This document shows, piece by piece, positions 45,312-55,403 of a stretch of DNA of 64,000 nucleotides; the first letter of the stretch is position 1, and every line of letters begins with the position of its first letter. The notes under the pieces were generated by a model that worked only from the letters and a program-made list of their open reading frames with translations, did no database searches and had not been told where the DNA came from. The stretch comes from VAZQ01 sp963756715 (GTDB lineage Bacteria; Pseudomonadota; Alphaproteobacteria; Rhizobiales; Xanthobacteraceae): positions 1-64,000 of the forward strand of contig CAVWOV010000019.1 in the NCBI GenBank assembly GCA_963756715.1, written 5' to 3'. The translations under genes and the position numbers were made by a program.

Positions 45312-46293
45312 ATGGACAGACGGGAATTCGTCATTGGTTCGACCGCAACGGCGGCGGCACTCTCCACTCGATCCGCGATCGCACAGGATTCGTATCCGAC
45401 GCACGCCGATCACCTTCGTCAATCCGTTCCCGCCCGGCGGCGCCGTCGACGTGGTCGGGCGGCCGCTCGCCGCCGTGCTCGAACCGATCGTCAAGCAGCC
45501 GGTGGTGATCGAGACCAAGGCCGGCGCCGCGGGCGCGGTCGGCGCGCAGGTTGCGGCGCACGCCAAGCCGGACGGCTACACGCTCCTGCTGCACATCACC
45601 TCGATCTCGGGCTTCGCCGAGGTCGACAAGCTGTTTGGCCGGCAGCCCAAGTTTACCCGCGCCGATTTCATCCCGATCGCGCGCTTCGTGGCCGATCCCT
45701 GTCTCATCGTCGTCAACGACAAGCAGCCTTACAAGACGCTCAAGGACTTGGTGGACGATGCCAAGAAACGGCCGAACGACATCATCTTCAGTTCGTCGGG
45801 TCTCTACGGCGCCTTGCACCTGCCGGCCGCGCTGTTCCAGAAGTCGGCCGGGATCCAATTGCGCCACCTCCCCACCAATGGCGGCGGTCCGGCGCTGACG
45901 GCGGTGCTTGGCAATAACGCGCAGATGCTGGTCTCCTCGATCGCGGCGTCCAACGCGCAGATCAAGGCCGGCAAGCTTCGTCCGCTGGCGTCGTTCGGCG
46001 CCAAGCGCTCGGCGTCGATGCCGGACGTACCCACGATGAAGGAACTCGGCTACGACCTCGAGTATTACCTGTGGGTCGGACTGTTTGCCCCAAAGGGCAC
46101 ACCCGAATCGGTGATCAACTTCTGGCGGGAAGCTTCCAAGAAGGCGGCCAACAATCCCGACTTCAAGAAGGCGATCAACAATCTCGGCCAGGACGTCGCC
46201 TACATGGACCAGGCCGAGTTCAAGGCGTTCTGGGATGCAGACGCCAAGCGCATCGAAGCCGCCGTGCAGACCATCGGCAAGGTGTCCGGGTGA
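45312..46293 (+). pseudogene. tctC: Bug-type (TctC) receptor with TctBA, frameshifted as read
   Basis: The start at 45312 gives a leader MDRREFVIGSTATAAALSTR ending AIAQDSYPT. The next frame continues TPITFVNPFPPGGAVDVVGR and carries the whole mature domain (ETKAGAAGAVGAQ, KPDGYTLLLH, LRHLPTNGGGPALTAVLGNN) to the end. One extra base near 45400-45406 explains the break. The leader has only one RR pair, so it may be Sec- or Tat-dependent. TctB and TctA follow on the same strand, so this should be the cognate receptor of that transporter. Confidence 0.85.
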
Positions 46294-46458
46294 GTCTGCG
46301 ATTGATCCGCTCACCATCCGTCATGAGGGGCCCGGCGATGCCAGGGCGGCAAGGATGACGGTTCTGCATCTCCTGCCGCGTCGCGGCGCTTGGAGCCGGG
46401 CATCTTACCGAAGGGGTCGCCGTCACCTGTCGGTGGCGGCGAAAGGCTGGCAGAACAC

Positions 46459-46905
46459 ATGACGCTCCGCACCGACCACATCGCCGGTGGCGGCTTTATC
46501 ATCTTCGGCATCGTGATCCTGGCGCTTTCGGGCGACCTGCCGGTCGGGCAATTGTCGATGCCGGGCGCCGGTATGATGCCGAAGCTGATGGCCTGCCTGA
46601 TCGTATTCCTCGGTTTCACCCTGGTGTTGCGCGCGGGCGAGAGTGAGCCGCTGGCAAGCGTGCGCTGGACCGACCTGCCGCATGCCGCGCGGGTCGCCGC
46701 GATTACGGCTGCCGCCGTGGCGCTTTATCAGACGCTGGGCTTCATCGTGACCATGACGCTGCTGCTGTTCGTGCTGGTGTTCGGCATGGAGCGGCGCAAT
46801 CCGCTGGCGGCCGGCATCTACAGCATCGGCGTCGTCATGCTGACCTATCTGCTCTTTACCTTTTTGCTGCGCACGCCGCTCGATCAGGGCATCTTCGGGT
46901 TCTAG
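46459..46905 (+). CDS. tctB: TctB small membrane subunit
   Basis: 148 residues, four hydrophobic helices, with the family features IAGGGFIIFGIVILALSGDL, GAGMMPKLMACLIVFLGFTL and LLFTFLLRTPLDQGIFGF. ATG 46459 is used. TctA starts two bases after its stop, so the pair is coupled. Confidence 0.88.
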   Translation: MTLRTDHIAGGGFIIFGIVILALSGDLPVGQLSMPGAGMMPKLMACLIVFLGFTLVLRAGESEPLASVRWTDLPHAARVAAITAAAVALYQTLGFIVTMTLLLFVLVFGMERRNPLAAGIYSIGVVMLTYLLFTFLLRTPLDQGIFGF

Positions 46906-46907
46906 GG

Positions 46908-48434
46908 ATGGGAACCTTCGACAGCCTGATGCTGGGCTTCTCGGTCGCGCTGCAGCCGGATGTGCTGTGGTACGCGTTCCTCGGCTGTCTCGTCGGCACC
47001 GTCGTGGGGGTGCTGCCCGGCATCGGGCCGCTCACCGGCATCAGCATCCTGCTGCCGGCGACCTTCGGGCTCGACACCACCAAGTCGGTGGTGATGCTGG
47101 CCGGCATCTATTACGGCTCGCAGTACGGCGGCTCGACCACGTCGATCCTGATGCGGATTCCGGGCGAGGCCTCTTCGGTAATGACGTGCATCGACGGCTA
47201 TGCCATGGCGCAGAAAGGCCGCGCCGGCGCCGCGCTTTGCATCGCCGCCGTCGGCTCGTGGGTCGCCGGTACGTTCGGCGTCATCATGCTCACGCTCATC
47301 GCGCCGCCGCTCGCCGAGTTCGCACTGCGCTTCGGGCCACCAGAATACACCGCGCTTCTGGTGCTCGGGCTCACCTTCCTGGCCTACATGTCGTCGACCT
47401 CGCTGCCGCGCACGCTGCTGATGGCCTGTGTTGGCCTGCTGATCGGCACCATCGGCATCGACAACATGACCGGCCACTTCCGCTATTCCTTCGATCTGGC
47501 CGAGCTTGGCGACGGGATCGGCATCGTTCCGGTAGCGGTCGGCTTGTTCGGCCTGGGCGAAATTCTGTCAACGCCGTCCGCCGACGTGATCGGCAGGGTG
47601 ATCGTGCCGAAGCTGCGTGAACTGCTGCCGAGCCGGAAGGAGTGGCGGGAGTCGACCATGCCGATCGCGCGCGGGACGGTCATGGGCTTCCTCATCGGGC
47701 TCACGCCCGGTTCCGCCCACATCATCTCGAGCTTTCTCTCCTATGCGGTCGAGCGCCGCCTCTCCAAGCATCCGGAGGAGTTCGGCAAGGGCGCGGTCGC
47801 CGGGGTCGCCGGGCCCGAATCAGCGAATAACGCCGCCTCGACCGGCGCCTTCGTCCCAATGCTGGCACTCGGCCTGCCGACCGGTCCGATTACCGCGGTG
47901 CTGATCGCCGCACTCATGATCCACGGCGTGCCGCCCGGACCGACGCTGGTGAACGATCACCCGGACGTATTCTGGGGCTTCGTCGCCTCCATGTACGTCG
48001 GCAACGTGATGCTTCTTGCGCTCAACCTGCCGCTGGTCGGGATGTTCGTGAACCTGCTGCGCATCCCGTATGTCTATCTCTATCCGCTGGTCATCATGTT
48101 CTGCATTATCGGCGTCTACGCTGTGAATAACTCGATCGTCGATGTATGGATCATGCTGATCATGGGCGTGTTCGGCTATGGCCTGCGCAAATTCGGGCTC
48201 GACCCGGCGCCGCTCGTGCTGGGGCTCGTAATATCGCCGATTTTCGAGATGAGCCTGCGCCAGTCGCTGATCATGTCGAACGGCCACTGGACGATCTTCT
48301 TCCAACGTCCGATTGCCCTCGTCCTGCTGGTCCTGTGCGGCATTGTGCTGGCGCTCGCCGCCTGGTCGGGTTTGCGCCAGCGCAAGGACTGGCGTAGCAA
48401 GCTAGCGGCTGCGGAGGCTGGGGAAGTCAATTGA
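46908..48434 (+). CDS. tctA: TctA large membrane subunit
   Basis: 508 residues with about twelve hydrophobic segments. The TctA signature regions are GCLVGTVVGVLPGIGPLTGI, YGSQYGGSTTSILMRIPGEA and AGVAGPESANNAASTGAFVP. It forms the tripartite tricarboxylate transporter with TctB and a Bug receptor; the substrate is a di- or tricarboxylate or similar acid. It follows tctB after two bases. Confidence 0.93.
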   Translation: MGTFDSLMLGFSVALQPDVLWYAFLGCLVGTVVGVLPGIGPLTGISILLPATFGLDTTKSVVMLAGIYYGSQYGGSTTSILMRIPGEASSVMTCIDGYAMAQKGRAGAALCIAAVGSWVAGTFGVIMLTLIAPPLAEFALRFGPPEYTALLVLGLTFLAYMSSTSLPRTLLMACVGLLIGTIGIDNMTGHFRYSFDLAELGDGIGIVPVAVGLFGLGEILSTPSADVIGRVIVPKLRELLPSRKEWRESTMPIARGTVMGFLIGLTPGSAHIISSFLSYAVERRLSKHPEEFGKGAVAGVAGPESANNAASTGAFVPMLALGLPTGPITAVLIAALMIHGVPPGPTLVNDHPDVFWGFVASMYVGNVMLLALNLPLVGMFVNLLRIPYVYLYPLVIMFCIIGVYAVNNSIVDVWIMLIMGVFGYGLRKFGLDPAPLVLGLVISPIFEMSLRQSLIMSNGHWTIFFQRPIALVLLVLCGIVLALAAWSGLRQRKDWRSKLAAAEAGEVN

Positions 48435-48520
48435 TCCGGAATCTTCGCTTGCAATAGCGCGCGAGTCGCGGCCAATGCCGTTGATTCAATCCGGGACCGA
48501 CCCGACTAGGTGTGACTGGC

Positions 48521-49213
48521 ATGCCCGCCGGAACATGCAGGAACTGTGGTTCAGCGGTCTCGTATTTCGCGCGAGCATGCCCGGAATGCGGTGCGCCCAA
48601 TCAGCCAAATCCGGTCACCACGATTACCGCGCTGTCGTTTCTGATCCTGGTTCCGGTCGCGATCGTTTTCGGTACGATGCTGCCCTGGCCGAAGAGCGCG
48701 CCCCGGCCCCCCGCCGCGGCAAACGTCGACCCCGCCACTACGTCCGTGGAGCCGAAGCCGGAGGCTTTCGGCTGGATCGTGCAGGCGATGGCCGAGTGCG
48801 ACGTACTCGCCAAGAGGAACAAGGAGACGCTTTACTTCCTGATCGTGCCGGTCACGCCAAGCGCCGCGCCGGTACCCGGCTGGCGGCCGGCTACGATCGG
48901 AAACATTGGAACCTCGGCCGCCCTGCTGGCGTCCGCAGACGCGCTGGTCGGCCTGCGAAATGGCGCCCTGGAGCTTTATCGCGAGCCGGTGACGTTCGCG
49001 GTCACCGATCCCGGCACCAAGACGGTCTACAAATGGAAGCCCGCCGTTGGCGTCGCGGAACTGAAGTCGCGCGAGATCGAGGCCACCTCGCTGATGCTCG
49101 GGATTCAACTCGGCAACAGCACCGACCCCCAATGGGGTCCCACGATCGCCATCGAAAAGGGAACCTGCTACTGGACCAACCCGCTTATCCTGCCGGGCGC
49201 GCGCAGCGGATGA
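48521..49213 (+). CDS. zinc-ribbon single-pass membrane protein
   Basis: About 230 residues. The N terminus has a CxxC-CxxC zinc ribbon (CRNCGSAVSYFARACPECGA), followed by one membrane helix (TTITALSFLILVPVAIVFGT) and a hydrophilic domain of about 170 residues. GTG 48512 is a possible earlier start. I do not recognise the C-terminal domain. It is convergent with msrP, three bases away. Confidence 0.65.
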   Translation: MPAGTCRNCGSAVSYFARACPECGAPNQPNPVTTITALSFLILVPVAIVFGTMLPWPKSAPRPPAAANVDPATTSVEPKPEAFGWIVQAMAECDVLAKRNKETLYFLIVPVTPSAAPVPGWRPATIGNIGTSAALLASADALVGLRNGALELYREPVTFAVTDPGTKTVYKWKPAVGVAELKSREIEATSLMLGIQLGNSTDPQWGPTIAIEKGTCYWTNPLILPGARSG

Positions 49214-49216
49214 CGC

Positions 49217-50182
49217 TCAAGCCCAGAGGCGTTCCTTCTCGAGCCCCTTGTAGAGCCCGGCGACGTAGTCGGCATAGCCGTTGAACAGCAGGGTCGGCCG
49301 GCGCTCGCCGAGCCCGATCAGTTCCTCGCTCGCCTGGCTCCAGCGCGGATGCGGCACCTCGGGGTTCACATTGGCCCAGAAGCCGTATTCGCCGCCCTGG
49401 AGCGATTCCCAGTAGCTCTTCGGCCGCTGATCGGTGAAGTTGAAGCGCACGATCGACTTGACCGACTTGAAGCCATACTTCCACGGCAGCGCCAGCCGGA
49501 TCGGCGCACCCATCTGCTTGGAGACCGGCTTGCCGTAGGCGCCGGTCACCAGGAAGGCGAGTTCGTTCGTCGCCTCGGCCATCGTCAGTCCCTCGACATA
49601 AGGCCACGGATACCAAGTCTGGCGCTGTCCTGGCGCGGTCTTCGGGTCGAGGAACGTCTCCATGCGCAAATATTTCGCCGACGACAGCGGCTTGGCCAGT
49701 TCGACCAGCTTCGCCAACGGAAAGCCGGACCACGGAACCGCCATCGACCACGCCTCGACGCAGCGGTGGCGATAGAGGCGTTCCTCCAGCGTCATCTTAC
49801 GGATGAGATCGTCGATACCGATCTCTTGCGGCTTCTCGACCATGCCGTCGATCTTGATCGTCCAGGGCCGCAGCTTGAGCGCCTGCGCCGCCCTGGCGAT
49901 CGTCTTGGACGAGCCGAACTCGTAGAAATTGTTGTAGTTGGTGTTGACCTTCTCGTCGGTCACGGGACGATCGAGCGTGAAGTTGTCGTTGCGCTTGGCG
50001 GGATAGAGGTCCTTCGTCGGGTCGGGCAGATCGGTGACGCGCTGCGCGTGCGCCAGTGTCGGGGAGAGCGCGAGCAGGCTTGCTCCGCCCGCGGCCAGAA
50101 AGGCGCGGCGGTTGATGAACAGGTGCTCCGGCGTGGCAAGATGTTCGGGAATTTCCCATCCGCGGCGGCGAATAACGTGCAT
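49217..50182 (-). CDS. msrP: periplasmic methionine-sulfoxide reductase catalytic subunit (molybdoprotein)
   Basis: 321 residues. The Tat leader has RR at 25-26 (FINRRAFLAAGGASLLALSP) and molybdopterin-ligating Cys141 lies in YRHRCVEAWSMAVPW. MsrP repairs oxidised methionines in periplasmic proteins with electrons from the membrane cytochrome MsrQ. No msrQ-like gene is adjacent; the only ferric-reductase-like protein here is 46 kb away. Confidence 0.93.
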   Translation of the reverse strand: MHVIRRRGWEIPEHLATPEHLFINRRAFLAAGGASLLALSPTLAHAQRVTDLPDPTKDLYPAKRNDNFTLDRPVTDEKVNTNYNNFYEFGSSKTIARAAQALKLRPWTIKIDGMVEKPQEIGIDDLIRKMTLEERLYRHRCVEAWSMAVPWSGFPLAKLVELAKPLSSAKYLRMETFLDPKTAPGQRQTWYPWPYVEGLTMAEATNELAFLVTGAYGKPVSKQMGAPIRLALPWKYGFKSVKSIVRFNFTDQRPKSYWESLQGGEYGFWANVNPEVPHPRWSQASEELIGLGERRPTLLFNGYADYVAGLYKGLEKERLWA

Positions 50183-50288
50183 CGGCTTTCTCCCGCTCAG
50201 ATACGCCAGAATTACGCGGCGCCCGGATCACTCGCAAGTCACAGATGCGGGAGAATAACAGTGAGCCAGGACACAACAGCCTCACGGG

Positions 50289-51035
50289 TCAGACGAGCCC
50301 GCGCCCGGCGAGATGTGCACCCAGAAGGAGCAGGCCGGCGAAGAAGCACAGCCGGAAGACATCCGGGCGCGCCCGCGCCCGCAGCCATTGCCCGAGCGCC
50401 ATGCCGGCGAGCGCCGGAATCAGCGCCAGCGCGGAGGCCCCCGCGATGGCTAATTGCAGCGCCCCGTCGTGCGCCAGAATGGCTGCCAGTGCGACCGTCG
50501 ATGCCGTGAACGAAAGCCCAAGCGCTTGCACGAGGTCGTCTTTTTCCAGCCCCAACGCCTGCAGGTAAGGCACGGCGGGGATGACGAAAACGCCGGTCGC
50601 CGCGGTGATGAGGCCGGTCAGCGCGCCGACGGCGAATGACAGCCACGGCTCCGCGCGCACCGGCACCGCGAACCGGATCGAGCAAAGGCCGAGGATCGCA
50701 TAGACCATCAGTGCGAGACCGAGCGCCGTGGTGGCACGCGCTCCATTGCCGGCAGTTAACAGGCCGGCGCCCGGCCAGGTGCCGGCGCAAATTCCAAGCA
50801 GCATCGGCCAGAGCCGCCGCAACAACGGCCTGAGATTGGGGCCGAGCGCGAGTTGCCAGATATTGGTGACGAATGACGGGACCACGAGTAGCGCCGCCGC
50901 TTGCGCGGGCGGCACCACGATAGCGAGCAGCCCCATCGCGATGGTCGGCAGACCGAGCCCGATCGTTCCCTTCACGAGTCCGGCCAGCAGAAACGTCACG
51001 AACGCGACGCCAACGATCAGGGCCGTTCCATCCAT
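50289..51035 (-). CDS. TSUP (TauE/SafE) family permease
   Basis: 248 residues with eight hydrophobic segments and the family pattern FLLAGLVKGTIGLGLPTIAM near the N terminus and GLITAATGVFVIPAVPYL in the second half. Members move sulfite, sulfoacetate or other small anions. It is isolated, on the same strand as msrP and the EF-G-like gene. A different TSUP gene lies in the sulfide locus at 59.4 kb. Confidence 0.85.
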   Translation of the reverse strand: MDGTALIVGVAFVTFLLAGLVKGTIGLGLPTIAMGLLAIVVPPAQAAALLVVPSFVTNIWQLALGPNLRPLLRRLWPMLLGICAGTWPGAGLLTAGNGARATTALGLALMVYAILGLCSIRFAVPVRAEPWLSFAVGALTGLITAATGVFVIPAVPYLQALGLEKDDLVQALGLSFTASTVALAAILAHDGALQLAIAGASALALIPALAGMALGQWLRARARPDVFRLCFFAGLLLLGAHLAGRGLV

Positions 51036-51156
51036 GCGCGGCTTATATCAGGCGCGCCGCAGGTCTCGCCTACCGAAGTCGCGAAGCGAGACTTCGGCGG
51101 ACGAATAGCACAGCAAAGCCCGCCGCCGGGACGGGACTTGCCGCGCGGCCCGCCTG

Positions 51157-53211
51157 TCAGGCGGCTGCCTGCGCCTTGCGGGCGGCGACGATCTGGTCCG
51201 CGGTGCGCCCGGTGATCTCCGCCATGTGGTCGAACTTGAAGGTGAAGCTGCCGACGCCGGCCGTGGCCGAGCGGACCTCGATGATCAAATCGCCGATTTC
51301 CGACTCCGGCATTTGCACGCGCACCACATCCCAGCCCGGCCAACCTTCACGGGTATCGAAGCCGAGGATATGCGCGCGCCGTCCCGACATCAGCGCATTC
51401 ATCTTGGCGGTCGCCTCAGAGGGCACCACGATCTGCACCTCGTGGATCGGCTCGAGCAGCACCGGGCTGCACTGCGGCAGTCCTTCTTGGATGCCGATAC
51501 GCCCGGCGGTCTGGAACGCCATGTCGGACGAGTCCACCGTGTGATACGAGCCGTCGACCAGCTTGACCTGCACGTCGACGACCGGGAAGCCGAGCGGACC
51601 GCGCTTGAGCGCGTCGACGATGCCTTCCTCCACCGAGGGGATGTAGTTGCGCGGCACCACGCCGCCCTTGATCTCGTCGATGAACTTAAAGCCCTGGTCG
51701 CGCGGCAGCGGTTTGATATCGAGAACGACATCGCCGTACTGACCGTGGCCGCCCGACTGTTTCTTGTGACGGCCCCGCTGCACGATGCCCTTCTTGATGG
51801 TCTCCCGGTAGCCGACAGCGGGCTTATTGGTCGAGATCACCACGCCGTAGCGATCCGCAAGCCGCTCGGTTGCGACCCGCAGGTGCATTTCGCCCTGCCC
51901 CCAGGCCACGACTTCGTGCGCCTCCGCGTTATGCACAACGCTGATCGATGGATCCTCCTCGATCAGCCGGTGTAACGCCTGGCCAAGCTTGACGTCGTCC
52001 TTGCGCTCCTTGGCGGCGACCGCAAGCGCCAGCACCGGCGGCAGCGGTGCGACCTTGGCGAGGGCCGGATGCGCCTGCTTGCCGGCGGTCAGCGTATCGC
52101 CGGTGCTGGCATGATCGAGCTTACCCAGCGCAACGGTGTCGCCGGCCTGAGCCTCGCCGCGCTTCTCGCTGTGCTGGCCAAGCAACTTGAACACGCCCGC
52201 AACGCGCCCAGCTTCCTGCTCGGGGGTGATGAAGGTGGTGCCATCGCTAACCCGGCCGTTGAGCACGCGCACGACGGACATCTTGCCGCCGTGCGTGCTG
52301 TGCAAGGTTTTCATGACGTAGGCGATCGGATCGCTCCCGGCCTTGACGCCGAGCCGCTTGACCGTCTCGACAATGCCGGGCGCCTCATGACGCAGCGCTT
52401 TCATCAACCGGCGAACACCGTTGGTCCGGGTCGCAATGCCGAACATCATCGGACAGACCAGATTGTCGCGCAGTTCATTGGTGAGATCGTCGAAAATCTT
52501 GTCGCGCGGCGGCTGAATGTCCTCCAGCAATTGCTCCATCAACTCGTCGTCGTGATCGGCCAGCGTCTCCAGCATCTTGAAGCGCGCTTCCTTTTCGCGA
52601 TCGAGATCCTCGCCCTTGAGATCGATGACTTCGGACGCCGCGCCTTCCTTGTAGACATAGGCCCGCTCCAGCGCGAGATCGGTGAAGCCCGTGACCTGCT
52701 CCCCGGCCCAGATCGGAATCTGCCGTAGCAGCAGCGGCACGCGCGAGGCCGGCTGCAGCAACGCAAGCGTCTCACGCACGCGCTTGTCGACCTTGTCGAT
52801 CTTGTTGAGGAAGAGAATGCGCGGGATCTGAAGCTCTTCGAGCTCACGCATGATCAATTGCAATTGTGGAATCTTCTTCTCATCGGCTTCGCACACGACC
52901 ACCGCGGCATCGACCGCGGGCAACGCAGCGCGCATGTCGTGGACGAATTCAACGGAACCGGGGCAATCGATGAAAGTATAGTCGTCACCCATGAACGTCG
53001 TGGTGGCGATCGAGAGGTCCACGCTCATCAGGTGATGGCGCGCTTCCTTGCTGGAGTCGCCGACCGTGGTCCCCGCCTCCACCGTGCCCTGCCGCCCGAT
53101 CGCGCCATTGCGGGCGAGGATCGCCTCGAGCAGCGTGGTCTTGCCGCTCTGGAAGGGGCCCACCAGTGCGATGCACCGTGGACCCGTGGCTCGTGTGCCG
53201 TTCTGTGCCAT
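51157..53211 (-). CDS. elongation factor G-like GTPase (EF-G paralog)
   Basis: 684 residues, all EF-G domains. P-loop GPFQSGKTT at 18-26, DCPGS and NKID are present, and domain IV has GHGQYGDVVLDIKPL. The switch I region reads ARHHLMSVDLSIATTTF instead of the RGITI motif of true EF-G, marking a paralog (FusA2-like). Such proteins may act in recycling, rescue or stress rather than bulk elongation. No ribosomal genes surround it. Confidence 0.85.
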   Translation of the reverse strand: MAQNGTRATGPRCIALVGPFQSGKTTLLEAILARNGAIGRQGTVEAGTTVGDSSKEARHHLMSVDLSIATTTFMGDDYTFIDCPGSVEFVHDMRAALPAVDAAVVVCEADEKKIPQLQLIMRELEELQIPRILFLNKIDKVDKRVRETLALLQPASRVPLLLRQIPIWAGEQVTGFTDLALERAYVYKEGAASEVIDLKGEDLDREKEARFKMLETLADHDDELMEQLLEDIQPPRDKIFDDLTNELRDNLVCPMMFGIATRTNGVRRLMKALRHEAPGIVETVKRLGVKAGSDPIAYVMKTLHSTHGGKMSVVRVLNGRVSDGTTFITPEQEAGRVAGVFKLLGQHSEKRGEAQAGDTVALGKLDHASTGDTLTAGKQAHPALAKVAPLPPVLALAVAAKERKDDVKLGQALHRLIEEDPSISVVHNAEAHEVVAWGQGEMHLRVATERLADRYGVVISTNKPAVGYRETIKKGIVQRGRHKKQSGGHGQYGDVVLDIKPLPRDQGFKFIDEIKGGVVPRNYIPSVEEGIVDALKRGPLGFPVVDVQVKLVDGSYHTVDSSDMAFQTAGRIGIQEGLPQCSPVLLEPIHEVQIVVPSEATAKMNALMSGRRAHILGFDTREGWPGWDVVRVQMPESEIGDLIIEVRSATAGVGSFTFKFDHMAEITGRTADQIVAARKAQAAA

Positions 53212-53420
53212 ATCCGCCTCCCAATGCGTCGAGATGCGGCCTTCTAGCGGGCCGGAGAACTATCGTTTCAAACCGGAGGGGGGATTGGCAAGAGGCGGCG
53301 ATGTCCCAGGCAATGTTGAAATGACCGGGGATGCGCGCGCCGCAAGCCGAAAGCGCTGACGCGTGTGGCGCCGCGCCGGCGATTGGAACTCAGCGGCCAC
53401 CGGGCAGTCCAGCCGGCAGA

Positions 53421-53912
53421 TCAGTTCGCTCCCGGTTGCAGGCGCAGATTGGCAACGCCGACGGCCAGATTGAGGCCCACTTGGCTGCTGACCGAAAGCG
53501 GCTGCAGCGCAATAGTCCGGCCGGAACCGCCGATCAGGACGTTGGCGCCTAGTCCAGCCGCAACGGTCGCTTCCGCGGTCGCGCCGACGTAGTCGCCGGC
53601 CAGGAAGCCGGGGCCGAAACCGCCGGTGCCTGTGAATACCGCCCAGACCATGACACCGCTCTTGGTCGCGCCGATATCAAGTCCAAATTTGCTGATCGAC
53701 CCGACATAGGCTTCGGGCGGTCCTTGCTGCTCGGGCGAGAAGTTGCAAAACACCGATTTTGACGAACCGATGATATAGCCGACACCGGCGGTGACATCGC
53801 AGGTCAGCACGCCGGCCTTGAGGCGCTGCGCGGCAGCGGGACCTGCGGACATAAGGGCGAACGACACGATGGCGAACACAAGCGTGCCCGCCCGGACGAC
53901 GTAGCGCATCAT
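53421..53912 (-). CDS. DUF992 family secreted protein
   Basis: 163 residues. Signal peptide TLVFAIVSFALMSAGPAAAQ, then the DUF992 core GVLTCDVTAGVGYIIGSSKS, a second cysteine in FCNFSPEQ and ISKFGLDIGATKSGVMVWAV. Two conserved cysteines may form a disulfide. Function unknown; the family is common in Hyphomicrobiales. Start at 53912 or the next Met. Confidence 0.85.
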   Translation of the reverse strand: MMRYVVRAGTLVFAIVSFALMSAGPAAAQRLKAGVLTCDVTAGVGYIIGSSKSVFCNFSPEQQGPPEAYVGSISKFGLDIGATKSGVMVWAVFTGTGGFGPGFLAGDYVGATAEATVAAGLGANVLIGGSGRTIALQPLSVSSQVGLNLAVGVANLRLQPGAN

Positions 53913-54031
53913 GAACGACCCTCGGTTGTTCTTTCGGCAACTGAAATCTAATCCAGCGCGCGCGTCGCCGATTGATCTGGCGCAATCCAGAGCAAGGGAG
54001 CGTCCCGCGTCGCGGCACGCCCCTTGGTACG

Positions 54032-55276
54032 CTATCGCAAATTGCCGCAGAAGCGCTGGATGCGGCGGCAGGCTTCCTCGACGTCGGTGGTCTTGGTCGC
54101 GTACGAAATGCGGAAAGCCGGACCGAAGCCGAACGGCGTTCCCTGCACCACCGCGACGCCCTCAGCCTCCAGCAACTCGGTGACAAAGTCTTCGTCGGTC
54201 GCGAGCTTCTTGCCGCTCGGCGTGGTCTTCCCGATCGTACCGGCGCAGGACGGATAGACGTAGAATGCGCCCTCGGGCTTCGGGCACTTGATGCCGCTCG
54301 CCTGGTTGAGCATCGAGACGCACAGATCGCGGCGCTCCTTGAAGATCGCGTTGTGCCGCGCGATGAAATCCTGCGGACCGTCGAGCGCCTCGACCGCCGC
54401 CCATTGCGCCACCGCGGTCGGATTCGACGTCGACTGCGACTGGATCATCGCCATCGCCTTGATCAGCGCTTCCGGTCCGCCCGCGTAGCCAATCCGCCAG
54501 CCGGTCATGCAATAGGCCTTGGAGCAGCCGTTGATCGTGAGCGTGCGCTCGTACAGCCGCGGTTCGACCTGCGCCGGACTGAAGAACTTGAAATCGTCGT
54601 AGACGAGATGCTCGTACATATCGTCGGTCATCACGAAGACGTGCGGATGCCGCAGGATCACGTCGGTGAGCTTCTTGAGCTCGTCGCGCGTATAGGCAGC
54701 GCCGGTCGGGTTCGACGGCGAGTTGAGCAGCACCCACTTGGTCTTCGGCGTGATCGCACGCTCGAGCGCTTCCGGCGTCATCTTGAAGCCCGACTCGATC
54801 GTGGTCGGCACCGCGACCGGCTCGCCGCCCGCGAGCATCACCATGTCGGGGTAACTGACCCAGTAGGGCGCCGGTATGATGACTTCCTCGCCCGGATTGA
54901 GCGTCACCATGAACGCGTTGTAGAGCACCTGCTTGCCGCCGGTGCCGATGATGATCTGGCTTGGCTTGTAGTCGAGGCTGTTCTCGCGCTTGAACTTGCG
55001 GGCAACCGCGGCCTTGAGCTCCGCCATGCCGTCGACCGCGGTGTATTTCGAGGTCTTGCCCTCGGTGATGGCGCGGATCGCCGCCAGCTTGATGTTGTCG
55101 GGCGTATCGAAGTCCGGCTCCCCGGCGCCCAGCCCGATCACGTCGCGGCCCGACGCCTTGAGCGCCCGCGCCTTGTCGGTCACCGCGATGGTGGCGGACG
55201 GCTTGATACGCTTGAGCGATTTCGCCAGCAGTTCGACCGGCGCTGCGGGCTTGAGCTGTTCTGCGACGAGGGCCAT
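54032..55276 (-). CDS. aatA: pyridoxal-phosphate aspartate aminotransferase (class I)
   Basis: 414 residues. The Schiff-base lysine is Lys253 in NGCSKAYCMTGWRIGYAGG; LNSPSNPTGAAYTRDEL is the conserved class I/II segment, and GPAFRISYAT holds the substrate-carboxylate Arg. The sequence fits the aspartate/prephenate aminotransferase (Ib) group. AAGGAG stands before ATG 55276. Confidence 0.93.
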   Translation of the reverse strand: MALVAEQLKPAAPVELLAKSLKRIKPSATIAVTDKARALKASGRDVIGLGAGEPDFDTPDNIKLAAIRAITEGKTSKYTAVDGMAELKAAVARKFKRENSLDYKPSQIIIGTGGKQVLYNAFMVTLNPGEEVIIPAPYWVSYPDMVMLAGGEPVAVPTTIESGFKMTPEALERAITPKTKWVLLNSPSNPTGAAYTRDELKKLTDVILRHPHVFVMTDDMYEHLVYDDFKFFSPAQVEPRLYERTLTINGCSKAYCMTGWRIGYAGGPEALIKAMAMIQSQSTSNPTAVAQWAAVEALDGPQDFIARHNAIFKERRDLCVSMLNQASGIKCPKPEGAFYVYPSCAGTIGKTTPSGKKLATDEDFVTELLEAEGVAVVQGTPFGFGPAFRISYATKTTDVEEACRRIQRFCGNLR

Positions 55277-55403
55277 GGGAATCTCCTTTTGCCCACTCGG
55301 ACGCGAGTTTCCTATAGGGCGCGGCCGCGAACGGCAAGCCTCAATCGGCGCCGCGTCAATCGCAAGTTCGTGTATCCGCGACCCGCGGCGGGGCAGCGTA
55401 CAA

